Below, in pieces: positions 26,701 to 42,599 of a DNA stretch of 64,000 bases. Position 1 is the first letter of the stretch. Every line of letters begins with the position of its first letter. The notes beneath the pieces were generated by a model. That model did not search any database, was not told the origin of the DNA, and worked only from the letters and a program-made list of their open reading frames with translations. Position numbers and translations under genes: made by a program. Source of the stretch: Mugil cephalus (Eukaryota; Chordata; Actinopteri; Mugiliformes; Mugilidae); assembly GCF_022458985.1 (NCBI RefSeq), contig NC_061781.1:15093501-15157500 (forward strand). Reading direction: 5' to 3'.

Positions 26701-28503
26701 AGTATCTAGCCTAATCTGCATCCCAGCTTTCCTTTCATGATCCTCGTAATGTTCTACATATCATATTTTGCATTATAACTAAGGAGTGAAGAGAGTCTGT
26801 CGCGGTAGGGATCTTTGCACAAGGTTTAAACAGCTTCTTGGCACCATATTCAAAGACTTTCTACAATTTGCAACTATCTGAACTCACACAGTCTTAGCAG
26901 CTAAGCGGGTTTTTGTATATAATTCATATCAAGCGCTCTTCTTTGAATGTGACAGTGAAGTGAACACAGAAGTTGTCTTTGCATCTAAGTGTACGAGGAT
27001 GAACATCCAGAATTGTCCATTTCAGATCATGAAAGATCAGATTCAGGTACGATATCAATCAGTTTAGCTCAAATTAATTACTGTGGCAGGATGAGACGAG
27101 GAGGACTTACTTGTTCAGTGTGAGATCCAGAACAAATCTAGAGCCAAATGCCTCTAATTGGAAACTGGCCTGGGCGAGGTGGACTGCCTGTGGAGGAGGA
27201 AAGAGTAGTCACAGCAGATGCAAAGACTAGGGCGAAAACCCTCCAGAGTCCACCTTGAACATCATCTAGAGCACAAATAACAGATGTGTTGTACAAAATG
27301 ACAGATGGCAATGCACGGTGGGTTTACTGGGGAGAATGCTTTCTTCAGCATGGCTGCTTTGGCATCGTTCCAGATCTTAAAGAAATGTATAGCCTGTTAA
27401 AGCGTGGCGTGAGTCTATATGACGCCCGTCTTTGCTTTGTCAGGTATTTAGCAGAAAACAGACAAGGTTAAGGTTTAACACAAGTTGGCAACTTTTCACA
27501 ACACCCTGGCATCATGCTCCCTCATCCACCCTTCCTCAGCGCGGCTTACCGGGCCCTCGGAGGCTTGGTTTTTCACCCGGGTGTTCAGGTCATGGTAGGT
27601 GCTCTCTGAGTCCTCGTTCAGGTAGTAGATCAACCGCGAGGGGTAGGTGATCACATGCTCTACTGCATGGTGTGTTGTGTTGTCTGTAGCAGGTGCTGCA
27701 ATTGCCTGTTGCTTCAGCAGCACCGGCAGCGCTGCGTCCCCCTCAACCTTGTCCTCTACACCTTGAGAAACTGCAAGGGAATTTCCAGCGGACACATATG
27801 AACAACCTGACTGGTCCACACGCACACACACACACACACACATGCACAGAGCCAGCTGGCATCCTTTATTCATGAAACACATTGATAGTACCGAGGCAAT
27901 TTAATGCAATTCAGTGCGATTCTTCAGGACACGGCTCAGCGGCTATGTGCTGTACCTCTGACAACTAAATATGGCAGTTAACTAGATTCTGAAAACAGAA
28001 TAGAGACGGCTTCATTTAAATGAAAAGGTACTTTTGACATGCTTATTGCCAAAGTGAGATCTGCACCAACAATGTTCACTCAGTGTGGTGGCAGATAAAA
28101 TAACACCTGAGCAAAAAAAAAAAAAAAAAAAAAGGACTCCCAGATGCTTTTAATTCAAATGTTATAATCACAGAAGCATATCATTTTTTACAAGATGAAC
28201 AAAAGATGCTGAGATGCTGTAGTCTGCCCTCATGCACCACCAAGCCGGAGACGCCGCATATTTAATGTAATAATTAATTCCCTGTTGTTTTTGGAGACAA
28301 ACGCGTCCATGCACACCCACAGCACATCATGAGATGTTATTTTACCCAGACCCAGAAAGTGACGGGTCCACTCAATAAAGATGAAAGTAAAAAAAAAAAA
28401 AGCCAGCGGGCTATCTGCAATACGTACCGGATGAAGCTAGTGATGGATGAAGCCAAGGCGAAAGGACGCTGACGAGCAAAGTGGCCAGAAATATCAAATG
28501 CAT
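7394..28503 (-). CDS. adam23: ADAM23, catalytically inactive disintegrin/metalloprotease-like membrane protein
   Basis: Neuronal surface protein that in mammals binds LGI1 and integrin alphaVbeta3. Coding exons in transcript order: 28503-28428, 27770-27550, 27187-27111, 24037-23974, 23015-22933, 22808-22745, 20826-20754, 20379-20312, 20157-20092, 19914-19846, 18277-18111, 17717-17633, 17538-17451, 15804-15753, 14379-14280, 14189-14118, 14013-13927, 13847-13767, 13666-13616, 13528-13465, 13360-13255, 12212-12093, 11959-11791, 10748-10637, one of 10300-10210 or 9339-9249, then 7439-7394. They sum to 2352 nt: 783 codons plus stop (human 832). Signal peptide 1-25 begins [14 protein letters not shown], with an in-frame stop just upstream. 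Then come the prodomain with furin site RRKKR (237-241), the metalloprotease-like domain, the disintegrin domain from about 452, a Cys-rich region, an EGF module ([18 protein letters not shown]), a membrane span and a 14-residue tail [14 protein letters not shown]. The HExxHxxGxxH zinc site is replaced by [14 protein letters not shown], as in other ADAM23 proteins. Introns carry LINE, SINE and microsatellite sequence. Confidence 0.97.
9249..9339 (-). CDS. adam23: adam23 alternative transmembrane exon, distal copy (alpha-like)
   Basis: A 91-nt exon with acceptor ttacag and donor gtaagc. It encodes [20 protein letters not shown] followed by VLGGTGWGF. This is essentially identical to the transmembrane segment of the principal human isoform as I remember it. 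It enters and leaves in the same phases as the exon at 10210-10300, so either copy can join the EGF exon (10637-10748) to the tail exon (7394-7439). Confidence 0.93.
9887..10023. repeat. Purine-rich (GGA)n tract between the two adam23 transmembrane exons
   Basis: The plus strand is almost pure A/G for two blocks (about 9911-9942 and 9975-10023) built on GGA/GAGGA units. On the adam23 transcript this is a C/U-rich tract about 190-320 nt downstream of the proximal exon and 550-680 nt upstream of the distal one. It could bind polypyrimidine-tract proteins or form triplex DNA; that function is inference. Confidence 0.8.
10210..10300 (-). CDS. adam23: adam23 alternative transmembrane exon, proximal copy
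   Basis: A second 91-nt exon with acceptor gcacag and donor gtaagc. It encodes [20 protein letters not shown] followed by IFGGTGWGI. It aligns residue by residue with the exon at 9249-9339 (shared ATN, LIG, AGxIL, GGTGWG), so it arose by tandem exon duplication. Including both would give two consecutive membrane spans and, because each exon is 91 nt, a frameshift into the tail. Mutually exclusive use is therefore expected, as with the ADAM23 alpha and beta isoforms described in mammals. Confidence 0.93.
18895..19172 (-). mobile_element. tRNA-headed SINE-like element
   Basis: In an adam23 intron. Read on the minus strand from about 19168, it starts with GTAGCTCAGAGGGTAGAGCG, a good RNA polymerase III A-box region. 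It continues through a body containing TTGGGCAAGACACTTAACCC and CTGCCCCAGGGCAG that I recognise as a very common dispersed fish repeat. It ends near 18900 with an AAGCGCTAATTAA-like tail. I do not assign a family name. Confidence 0.7.
20925..21580 (+). mobile_element. 3' end of a Rex1/L2-type LINE, degenerate
   Basis: Broken reverse-transcriptase C-terminal coding sequence: [16 protein letters not shown] near 20995-21045, then [15 protein letters not shown] near 21066-21112, then ERVSGFKF. Further fragments correspond to the usual LPSLEDI and SHHLFTLLP blocks. The 3' tail is a TTCTGATTCTGATT microsatellite, typical of these retrotransposons. Stops and deletions show it is dead. It sits in an adam23 intron about 100 bp from the exon at 20754-20826, without disturbing its splice sites. 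Confidence 0.75.
21590..22200. repeat. Dispersed repeat with inverted GCTTAGC-rich arms
   Basis: The left arm near 21590-21625 (gctaagctaaactaagctac) is the reverse complement, imperfectly, of the right arm near 22149-22190 (ctgtttagcttagcttatc, then ttagcacaaagacagg). Between them is a (GATAA)n run at about 21702-21731. A related sequence occurs at 47198-47400 in ino80d. This looks like an old MITE or retroposon family of fish. Confidence 0.45.
23355..23704. repeat. Microsatellite cluster: (CA)n, (CT)n and (ATCT)n
   Basis: (CA)n at about 23355-23372, a CT-rich stretch at 23380-23417, and about 15 perfect ATCT units at 23642-23704. All lie in the adam23 intron between exons 23974-24037 and 22933-23015. 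The tetranucleotide run is long and pure enough to be a useful polymorphic marker. Confidence 0.95.
24038..27110. other. Largest adam23 intron, no gene recognised
   Basis: A 3-kb intron between the exons at 27111-27187 and 23974-24037. It contains a poly(A) run near 26251-26268 and a CAG/CAA run near 25113-25135. The latter creates alanine- and leucine-rich chance frames on both strands. Nothing else recognised. Confidence 0.5.
27822..27842. repeat. (CA)n microsatellite in adam23 intron 1
   Basis: About ten CA units just upstream (transcript sense) of the second coding exon. On the adam23 transcript this is a UG repeat about 50-70 nt before the acceptor. UG repeats can bind CELF-type or TDP-43-type proteins in general; any role here is inference. 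Confidence 0.9.
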
Positions 28504-31500
28504 GATTCATATTTGATAACTGAAATATCACGATATCAACACATCCACGCAGTTAATAGCTCGCGGCCCATCGTGGCGGGGGAGGTGCCGTGCAATGGGG
28601 CTTTCTTCATGGATGCAGGAGACACCGGGCTCTGCTGCTGCAGTAGCGGACGAGGAGGAGGAGGATGAGGATGAAGGGAGGGAGGGGAGGGGGGAGCTGA
28701 AAGAAGGCGGTGGCCAGGCAGCTACTGGAAGTCAAGCCGGCAGGCTCCTCCTAGATGAGCTCAAAGATGTCCTTCTTCCTCCCCTCAGGACCGTCTAGAG
28801 CCTGGTTGCACAAAAACCAGAGACCGATAGGAAGTTTGCACTGACACAGCATCCTTCACCAAGATAGGTCATGGAGGATAAACAACGTATGCTGGTTACT
28901 AATACAATAACTATGCACCACACTAAAAACATTAAATCAAATTGTGGTCTCCTGCAGTTATATTTAATGCTTTGCCGCTCTGGTAAACAATAACAGGATA
29001 TAAGGATTAAGCTACTTTTTTTTTGTAAGCTTATTGTTCACTAATTAAAGACTTTGTCTAACTGTTACTGTTGTTCTTTGCTGGTGAAAAAAAAAAGAAG
29101 TGTTGAGCCCTTTCGGCAGGCCCACATTATGAAAATATACTAGCACAACGCTGGATTAACAACAGAGCAAAGACCATGAAAACAAGAATGAAATATGCAA
29201 TGCACATTCAAAGGATTTCTTGTAAGTGACAGTACCGGCGGCGGCTGGCGGTGAAATTTGGTGGGAGGGCTAACAAATGCATGATGCCGCTTAAATAGTT
29301 AACGCAGAAGCAAAAGAAGCATCACCTACAATACAGACAGTTACATTAATTACAGGTGCACTATAGCATCACCCCTTAATAGCAAGCCGTGACCCAAATC
29401 AAAGAAGATTGTGAACTTCTGAATGTAATGATAAACCAAAATGACCAGCAGGTTGTGATGCTAGAGAGGGAACGACTCCCTTTTACCCTCAATTAGCTGT
29501 ATTTTAACTGAAAACAGGACTCTTCACATCAGTAACTTCAGCCTTTTAAAACAGACTCAACAGTGGTTTCATGCACAAAGACAAAATAAAAAGGTAGCTG
29601 AGAATCCTCACTGAATGACAACAAACACTGCACAATGGAAAAACATAAAGCTTCAGTCTAAGGGTCCAGACCAGGCTTTGAACCTCCCATGTATCCCTGT
29701 ACTGTACCATCTGTGTATGCTGCACAGCGGTCAGTGACACTGGCTATCACATGGGAAGTCAGCGTTCAAAATGTTCTGGTTTGAATTAAAACCCTAATTG
29801 AGGGTAAAAAACAAAACAAACACCAGCCGCCACTGATTACATCCAGTTATCAATAAGAGGTATTTTTCATGGAAAATATTAGTATGCATTACACAATATT
29901 TTTTCTTTTCTTTTTTTCAAGTGTCTCAGTACACCATGAGGGCGTGACATGGAACAAGCATGACTCTGAAACTCAAGCAGCCAAATCGAGTGCAGACATC
30001 GCCATTCATTTTTTTTTTAGAAATTGCCTAATGTGGCTTTTTGTCAAACCAAAACAATCAAGATCAAAGATAAAAATGTTGCACTCAAATTGCGCGACAG
30101 GGTCAACTTTTTTGCCTGTTGGTTGCCTCGGGATGAATGACACCCTAATTTCTATAATGAGGAAGAAGTGCATAAAGAAAGGTGAAAGGAAAAGACAGGA
30201 ATCAATAAGAGTGGGGACATAAATAAGCGAAAGGGAAAATAATAGAAAAAAACAGACAGAAATGGAAATAAATCTTTTGACAATCCCTACATTTATTCTT
30301 AATATTATTTTGGTGCTTCTATCGGCATGCAATATTACTGAGTGATTTATCTTTAACTTTTGTTTATGGCAGTGTTGGTCCTCCGAGCGAGTAAGCTTCT
30401 TTCGGAGCACACACACGGGGAGAGCTACTGAAGGACGTGACAGCTCCTCCCTCAGGGCTGAGTGGTCCACAGACGACTGAGATGGTCATTTTGTGTTGCT
30501 GGAGACCGAGACAAGTCTGCTGCAAACACAAAAAGGACAAGTAAGCAGCAGTCTTTACATGAATCTGACCAATTTATTAGCAACAAATATCTCTTTTACA
30601 TGGGGCCAAACTTTTTGTACTACTAGGTTGATTGTAGTACATGTGGAATGACTTGTATTGATTTTTAGTGTGATTTACGTTCTTTAATTCTGATTTTGCA
30701 GATTGACCCAGCCCAAATGAGCCCAGTGCAGAAGAGTTGATACTTCTACACTGGTTGCTGCGACATTAGAGATGAGACAAACTTTATCTCCTTATCTCCT
30801 TTGTCCTAGTACACCATGGTGATGCGCAGTTACAAAAACACAGCATCAAAGAGCATGTGATAAAGAAAATACATGGTTTGAAAATGTCCTTGGAAGAATG
30901 CGAGGAATTAAACTGACAGTAAATCACACAGGACAGATAAGCACCGCTCTGTGAGCGATGGGACGTCAGGTGTTTTGCTTTTGAGAAACTGACATGACAC
31001 GGGGTGTGGACGTAAGGGCAACATGTTTGACAGTTTCAGCCCGTGGAGAGTAATGCGGCAGCGCTAATGACAGGCTGTGTGTGCAGACATGTGTCTATAT
31101 TTTTCTCTATAATTTGTGATTTTTTGCAGAAATGATAGCTATATTTTTTTGTATGCCAAAAGCCACACTACCCTAATGATTACATTCGTATTGGACATTT
31201 TTGCAGCACATCTTCACTTCCGCTGCTGACAGTGAAAGTGTATTGCATTGCATAAAATAACTGTGGGAGGTGCTGGATAAAGAATTAATTGTCTCGGACA
31301 TGGGACTGTATTGCTGCCGTCATTTCACATTGGAAATATGTTGAGAGTCACATATTTTCCACATTAACACAGTCTGTGGAATCCGTTCTATAATGTCTGT
31401 TGTGTGTCTCTGGAGATGCTTCAATCAGAAAATAACCCCTCATCAGAGTTATCGCAGCTTGTGCGTGCATAGTTTGGAAACTGTGCACTGCACATGGAGC

Positions 31501-32290
31501 TTCAAAGCTGTGGGTGTGCACCAGGCAAGGAAACATTAAAGAGCTGCATAATGAATTTATGATGCATGTAGGAGCCGTGGAAGTTGACAAGCTTTGGTGC
31601 AGTAGTGCAGTGGTAAATTAATGGTGTACATGATTTCGGCATAGATGCCATGTATTCATATTATAGAAATGGGTCAAAACAAAAGAAGGTGTTGGGGGTG
31701 GACATTGGCTCGGTTTAGTGTCTCTACAGTGTCTTCTCTATTTTGAGAAGCGCCTAAACTGCAATAATCAAAAATAATAACACTCAAAGTGTGTCATGGT
31801 GTCATGTTTTCAGATATTGGTCGATCAACATCAGTCAGTCAGGGTTAACCCTAATAACTACTGTCAGATGAGTGACAGCGACCCTTGATTTACATTTTTA
31901 CACAAAAAAGCTTAAATAATCAGTTTAAAATGTACAGATCAAAATGATTCATGATGATTTTTTCTTTTCAAATCTGATTTTATTTAAATATCATTCAGCT
32001 TTACATATGAGACGATAGTTTTAGCAAACATTTTACACGAACACGACGCAATTACAAGTGGAAGCGTCAAACCAAGCAGAAGAAGGAGGAGGCTGACAGG
32101 CCACAGACTGTGGCCCACAGCTTTGAATCTTTGGGCGAGAGGAGAAAGCCTGCAACATTCAAAACTTTTCCGTGAATGTCCCTGGGGAGGGAGGCGTGTG
32201 TTGATAGTTTACTTTGCAGTTCTGAGAAGCGGCCACGGCGCCGCTGAATAAAAGCATTCTTCATTCCGTGCGGCTGACCAATAACTTCTC
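28504..32290. other. adam23 5' flank, no further gene recognised
   Basis: The interval 28560-28800 is GC- and CpG-richer than its surroundings and has a purine tract on the plus strand. It lies directly upstream of the adam23 start codon, so it is the likely 5' UTR/promoter. The remaining 3.5 kb to the gpr1 side shows no recognisable coding exon, repeats being limited to short homopolymers. adam23 and gpr1 are divergently transcribed across this interval. Confidence 0.5.
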
Positions 32291-32558
32291 TTCTTCAGTG
32301 TGTGGTTGACGTTTGACGCGTCAGCCCTGCAGACGCACCCACTGCACATCTCAGCCCCTCCGCCGGACAAAAAGTTAACGGAGTTTTCAGTTTGGATGCA
32401 GTCACGGAAAGACTACGCAAGGCCACCGATGCTGCAGCCGAATGCGAAGTTAAGGAGGACGGGGCTAAAGAGGAACGGAGCTAAAAGGCGAAGAGAGCAG
32501 CAGGAGTTTTCTTCCAAATACCATCTGGAGAGAGCGCTGCACTTTTAGGCACTTTTAG
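32291..32558 (+). other. gpr1: Possible distal 5' UTR exon of gpr1
   Basis: A relatively GC-rich segment ending in a good donor (ttttag followed by gtaagcg). It precedes gpr1 on the same strand by 1.1 kb and could be an alternative first exon. It contains an 82-codon open frame that resembles nothing I know. There is no direct evidence of transcription. Confidence 0.25.
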
Positions 32559-33479
32559 GTAAGCGATGCATTCAAAACACGAAAGAAAAAAAGCCCCATT
32601 AATATGTAAGTATCTATGTGGCACCAACTCGGTACTTTGTTGATCGTTCTTACAGAAACCGTGCAACCGAACTGTACTTTTTCCTCCGAGATTTATGTGT
32701 TTCGTGGTATAAGCACTTCTGCTTTTCCATACGTAATCGCACAGACTACGCTTTCAGTATTTCGTCCACGTATTTTCTCTTTTCTCTGTCTTCTTGTTGT
32801 CTTTGTTCTGAGTCCTGTTCTCATTAGTTAGTTACTTAATTGGTTTGCTAGATTTTTTTTTTAAATCTAACTTAAGTAGTTTTTATAATTCCGCTGTCGT
32901 TTATTGAGATGTTAACATTAACTTAAATCTGGTAATTCTTCATGGACATTTTTTTATTGTTATTATTATTTCTTCATGCTCAAAACAGCATTTTGTTCAT
33001 TAAGTCTTTACCTTATTTTCTTAATGTAATTGTTGAGAATGATCATGTTATTAACTGACGGCTCAATTTCCCCCTCCTTTCCTTTAACTGTTGTTGTGTA
33101 TTGAGAGGCATTATAGGAATACATTGCATTACGTAATCAAAACTAGAAATAGCCCAAGAAAAACATGTCTGACTTACCCAACATTCACCTCAGACCACTG
33201 AGCCGTGGTAGATGTGTTTTATAATCTGACTGTGGCACCCATAAACCATTTTCTGACCTCCATCCTGATAGTTGGCAGCATGTGTGCAAACCTTTTCCTG
33301 AAACATTTGGCGTGTTTTGATAAAGATGGAGAATGTAAGGAGTGTGTCTTGCTTGTATAAACCTTGTATAAATTTTGCAAAAATGTTTTTCTAAACCAAT
33401 ACATCTTACTATGACACCTCTATTTGCCTCATCTGTGGAGCATCTTACTCCCTCCAAAATGTTGACACAATGTTCCGTG

Positions 33480-33620
33480 GTTTCTCAGGACACACCCAGC
33501 TCTAACGTCAACAAAGGAACTGAATGACCGGAAAGAGGAGAGAGACAGGGACAGAGAGACAGACAGACAGAGAGACAGACAGCTAGATCTTTTCTGGGGA
33601 ACGACCGACGCACAAACAGT
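33480..33620 (+). other. gpr1: Probable 5' UTR exon of gpr1
   Basis: A donor (aacagt followed by gtaagg) at 33621 and an acceptor (ttcccacag) ending at 33700 define an 80-bp intron just before the gpr1 coding exon. The upstream exon is rich in GACAGA repeats (33529-33583). Its 5' limit is not visible and the start given is approximate. Confidence 0.45.
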
Positions 33621-33733
33621 GTAAGGTTGCACACACCAATGTTGTGTTTACAGATCACCTAAAAGTATGCATCTTATCATGAGTTTTTCCTTCCCACAGA
33701 TAGCTTCAGGACAGAGGTTACATCCCTGCAACG

Positions 33734-34813
33734 ATGGAAGACTACCAAGAGGATTTCGCGAACTACTCCTATTATTACGACCTGGAATATGGCGACGTAA
33801 AGGAACTTAGAGCAGACCACAGCCAGACGGAAACGTTGCACATTATCTCAGTGGTAATCTACATTATTTGCTTCATAGTTGGTCTGATTGGAAATGGAAT
33901 AGTTATTTGGGTGACAGCATTTAAAAACAAAAAGACCGTCACCAGCGTGTGGTTGCTCAATCTGGCCATAGCAGACTTCATATTTGTGCTTTTTCTTCCC
34001 CTCTACGTTGACTACATCTTGCGGGACTTCCACTGGAATTTTGGAACGGCCATGTGTAAAATCAACTCGTTTGCATCTGTGATGAACATGTACGCCAGCG
34101 TGCTCTTTGTCACGGTTCTCAGTGTTGACCGGTATGTCTCTCTGGTCCACCTCGACTGGTCTCGGAGGTATCGCTCACTAGACAGAGCATGGTTTACATG
34201 CGGTGTCATATGGCTGCTAGCTGCCGTCTTGAGCTTTCCCACTCTGATCTTTCGCGACACCATGGTCTTACATAACAAGGTGGTGTGCTTCAACAACTTT
34301 CACGCACATGACAGTAACACAGCGGCCATGAGGCATATTACGATAGTGGTCATCCGTACCACTGTGGGTTTCCTTCTGCCATTTGCCGCTATAAGTGTGA
34401 CAGGCATACTTTTGACAGCCAAATTATATCAGTCTAGGGGTTCCATTCAATTGTCTTACTCCTCCAAAATAGTCACTGCAATAATTCTGGCCTTCTTTCT
34501 GTGCTGGGCACCTTTCCATGCCTTTGGCATGATGGAATTATCCATGCACTCCTCACTTTACCTCCACAATGTACTGAGAACTGGCTTTCCTCTCGCCACC
34601 AGTTTAGCCTTTTTCAACAGCTGCATTAACCCTGTGCTGTACGTACTCCTGGGCAAAAAGGTGCGTCGCATCCTAAAGCAAACGTGTCTGAGCTTAACTA
34701 AGAGTTCACTGAGAGAGATCAACCAGTCGATCTCTGTAACTGAGGTAGAGTCTGTGCCTGCCGTTCCTCAGGACACTATCCTAGAAGAGCCTGCGGTGTC
34801 ATCAACTGTGTAA
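33734..34813 (+). CDS. gpr1: Chemerin-like receptor 2 (GPR1/CMKLR2), class A GPCR
   Basis: A seven-transmembrane receptor of the chemerin/chemoattractant group in the plasma membrane, 359 codons in one exon (human GPR1 is about 355). Evidence: an acidic tyrosine-rich N-terminus with glycosylation site NYS (10-12); TM1 near 38-62 with GNGIV; the TM3-ECL2 disulfide pair C108 and C185; DRY at 132-134; CWAP at 257-260 in TM6; and NPVLY at 299-303 in TM7. Closest match from memory is GPR1 rather than CMKLR1: the start MEDYQEDFANYSYYYDLEYG, DFHWNFG before TM3 and CFNNFHAHD in ECL2 resemble GPR1. The location between adam23 and ndufs1 also matches human GPR1. Human GPR1 has DHY instead of DRY, so the fish receptor may couple to G proteins more classically (inference). 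The ATG is about 30 bp after an acceptor; no longer in-frame start is visible. Confidence 0.9.
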   Translation: MEDYQEDFANYSYYYDLEYGDVKELRADHSQTETLHIISVVIYIICFIVGLIGNGIVIWVTAFKNKKTVTSVWLLNLAIADFIFVLFLPLYVDYILRDFHWNFGTAMCKINSFASVMNMYASVLFVTVLSVDRYVSLVHLDWSRRYRSLDRAWFTCGVIWLLAAVLSFPTLIFRDTMVLHNKVVCFNNFHAHDSNTAAMRHITIVVIRTTVGFLLPFAAISVTGILLTAKLYQSRGSIQLSYSSKIVTAIILAFFLCWAPFHAFGMMELSMHSSLYLHNVLRTGFPLATSLAFFNSCINPVLYVLLGKKVRRILKQTCLSLTKSSLREINQSISVTEVESVPAVPQDTILEEPAVSSTV

Positions 34814-34908
34814 TTGCAACTATCTTTACTTTGCAGTAGCCAAGCCAAGCAACTCATTTAGTTGATCATTTATTTTCATAACAACATAATCATTAAAGCC
34901 ATTTGTTA

Positions 34909-34914
34909 AATAAA
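34909..34914 (+). promoter_or_regulatory. gpr1: Polyadenylation signal of gpr1
   Basis: AATAAA about 95 bp after the gpr1 stop codon, followed by GT/T-rich sequence (gtctttgattctgtctttt). This implies a very short 3' UTR. Confidence 0.7.
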
Positions 34915-34929
34915 GTCTTTGATTCTGTC

Positions 34930-35845
34930 TTTTAAGTTGTGAGAATTGCCTGATTTATTTGTATTCTTTGCGTAAGTGAGTAAGCTGATCCAATCTCAAG
35001 TATACAGCGCTAAGTCTTTGAAGTGTGTCTCCATTCGGGTCTCATACTACCGCTTCACTGGGAAAAGTTTTGCATTTTTTTGTACAAATAAATGCCAACA
35101 TCATTAAGAGCGCTTTGTGTTTGTTGTGTGTACATCGAGATATGGGGACATGATGCAAATCCTGTAACTCAGACCTCCAAGTGTGGTCTGAGTGGATATC
35201 ATTAAAGCAAATAATATAAAATAAACGTGTTCTTCTGAACATCACTGCGCTTGGGTTGACCATCTTCTTTCAGTCTATGGCTGTGTGCTGTACTCACACG
35301 TGCTAGATTTTTCCAGGCCTAAAGTATGCACAAGCATGACTTAAATCCACATCTGCATTTCCTTTCCGTTTCCCCTGGGTGTGTTTGCAATTTCTATCTA
35401 TCTCCTGTTTTCAAGTGGGGTGAACTCTGATTTGTAAGGATTGCATAACTGATATAGAGTATCATCCTACTGACAGGATACACAATCTTTCAAAGGCTGC
35501 ATTTGGTGACAGGAAGTACACATCCTTTCAATCGTTGTGTGAAAGGATGTGTAAGAAAGTCTGTCTAGCACAGACAACATTGGAGGATATTTGACCCACG
35601 AGACGTTTCTGCGTGATGTGGCTGATAACAACCCCAGTGTGCGTCCACGAGCAAAAAACTGAAGCTGAAGGCTGTTAATGCGCCACATAATACCACACTA
35701 TAACACACTATGACTATCTACTGAAAAAGGTTTATGTCGCTTCATCTGTTTGCTGTTACCTGTAGTCTTACATTGGCCATGACTCGCAGAAAAGCAGACC
35801 TCCTATTTGGATTATGCCTACAGGATTATTTAATCCGTGACGCAG
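34930..35845. other. Intergenic DNA between gpr1 and ndufs1
   Basis: No gene recognised. In human this interval contains EEF1B2; no exon resembling its conserved C-terminal guanine-exchange domain was seen on either strand. Confidence 0.5.
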
Positions 35846-35914
35846 CACAATAACGAGGCAGTGCGCAATCTGCGTCGCTCGCCTCACAGTCTCACGAGGA
35901 CAAACACCGGCGAG
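35846..35914 (+). other. ndufs1: Probable non-coding first exon of ndufs1
   Basis: A CpG-rich segment ends in a strong donor (cggcgag followed by gtaagac). The next exon (36551) begins one base before the ATG, so the 5' UTR must come from an upstream exon such as this. The start given is a guess; promoter elements could not be resolved. Confidence 0.55.
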
Positions 35915-36551
35915 GTAAGACACCGCAAACTATGTGAGTTCGCCCAGCCTGCAACGCGTCCAACGTTAGACAATATTCATTCATTAAATGTATCCTATAT
36001 TTTGTGGTTAAATTGTCTCTTTGACGGGTTGAGTTGGAGGTTTCTGGCGTTAGCGTGTCTCTAGTGAGCTGCGTTACTTTGCGTTGACTGATAACATGTT
36101 GAGATGGGATTAATTTAACGCTACAAAATACAGTTTCACGCGATAACAGATGTTTTTATTATTATTATTATCGCAGTGTAACGTTACGATATAACGACAG
36201 TGTCGCGTGCTACGTTCGTGAACACTAGCATTAACTTTGAATATTAGGTCAGTTACATTCAGTTTATGTTGTTCTGGGTTACAAAACACGAACTAGTTAA
36301 TTATACGTGCCCTGTTAATGTTGGTATGTTTATTATTTTTATTATTATTGTATTCATGCCGCTGCCATAAGTAACGGCCGTGATGGAGCTAGCTGACTTG
36401 TGTTTTTGTTTTGGTCTCCGCATGGAGGCTAGTTTAGCTGACGTTTACAGGTCATACACTTGCTTTACTGAAGCCATGTCGACAAAGGAAATGTATCAGT
36501 TAGAATAGCTGACGGTAGACACTGATAATATCTTCTTGCCTCTCTCCCAGC

Positions 36552-42031
<5,480 letters not shown>

Positions 42032-42419
42032 AGCACAATGGATAGTCATCCAGTCCTATAAAAATGATACGCACAACTCCTATATTTGCACATTCCTAGA
42101 AACATGCTTATTTGCACTTGTGTTTTACCATAGTATATGTTTCACTATAGTAGAGCTCTCATCATCTATCCACATTATGGCACTAACATACTACCTGAAG
42201 AAACATGTGAAAGTACTACTTGAAGAGTGAAGATGTCGGCTTAGATTTGCCAAATCCCAAATTGATACTTGCTATTTTAGTTGCCGTGACCAAAGATTTA
42301 ATATATTTATCCTCAGAATCTTGTCTTCCTTTAAAACGACAAGCTTTATAGTAATTAATAATATATTTTATTAAATGGAGTATGTAGTCTTGCAGCGATT
42401 TGTAAATGTGATATAAAGT

Positions 42420-42425
42420 AATAAA
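42420..42425 (+). promoter_or_regulatory. ndufs1: Candidate polyadenylation signal of ndufs1
   Basis: AATAAA about 390 bp after the ndufs1 stop, followed by T-rich sequence and then a genomic A-run at 42485-42503. It is the first clear hexamer after the stop on this strand. Confidence 0.45.
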
Positions 42426-42599
42426 CCAGATTTCTGCAGAAACCCCAATGTTTTTTTGCAAACACTGTTTAAATTTTTTCCTTAAAAAAAAAAAAAAAAA
42501 AAATGAGGGTGAAAAAAAAAAAAGTATCAAAATAATGTGCATGAATGACACTTAACTGTTTCAAATGACACTTAACTTTTCCTCTCCGGAGCTCCGTCT

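Noticed and set aside
28337..28531. 64-codon minus-strand frame ending in a hydrophobic segment ([15 protein letters not shown])
   Set aside because: It overlaps the true adam23 signal-peptide exon in the wrong phase. Joining it to exon 2 gives a quick stop.
29869..30470. Overlapping frames of 117 and 154 codons on opposite strands
   Set aside because: AT-rich, low-complexity frames with poly-Phe from T-runs. No known family and no conserved start context.
32300..32548. 82-codon plus-strand frame upstream of gpr1
   Set aside because: Resembles no known protein and sits just before a splice donor, so more likely untranslated sequence or chance.
34930..36551. Possible eef1b2 or small nucleolar RNA genes, expected from human synteny
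   Set aside because: No exon of eef1b2 and no convincing C/D or H/ACA box arrangement could be seen in this interval.
42216..42551. 111-codon minus-strand frame in the ndufs1 3' flank
   Set aside because: It includes a long Phe run from a genomic poly(A) tract and Tyr/Ile/Lys-rich AT-biased codons; no similarity recognised.
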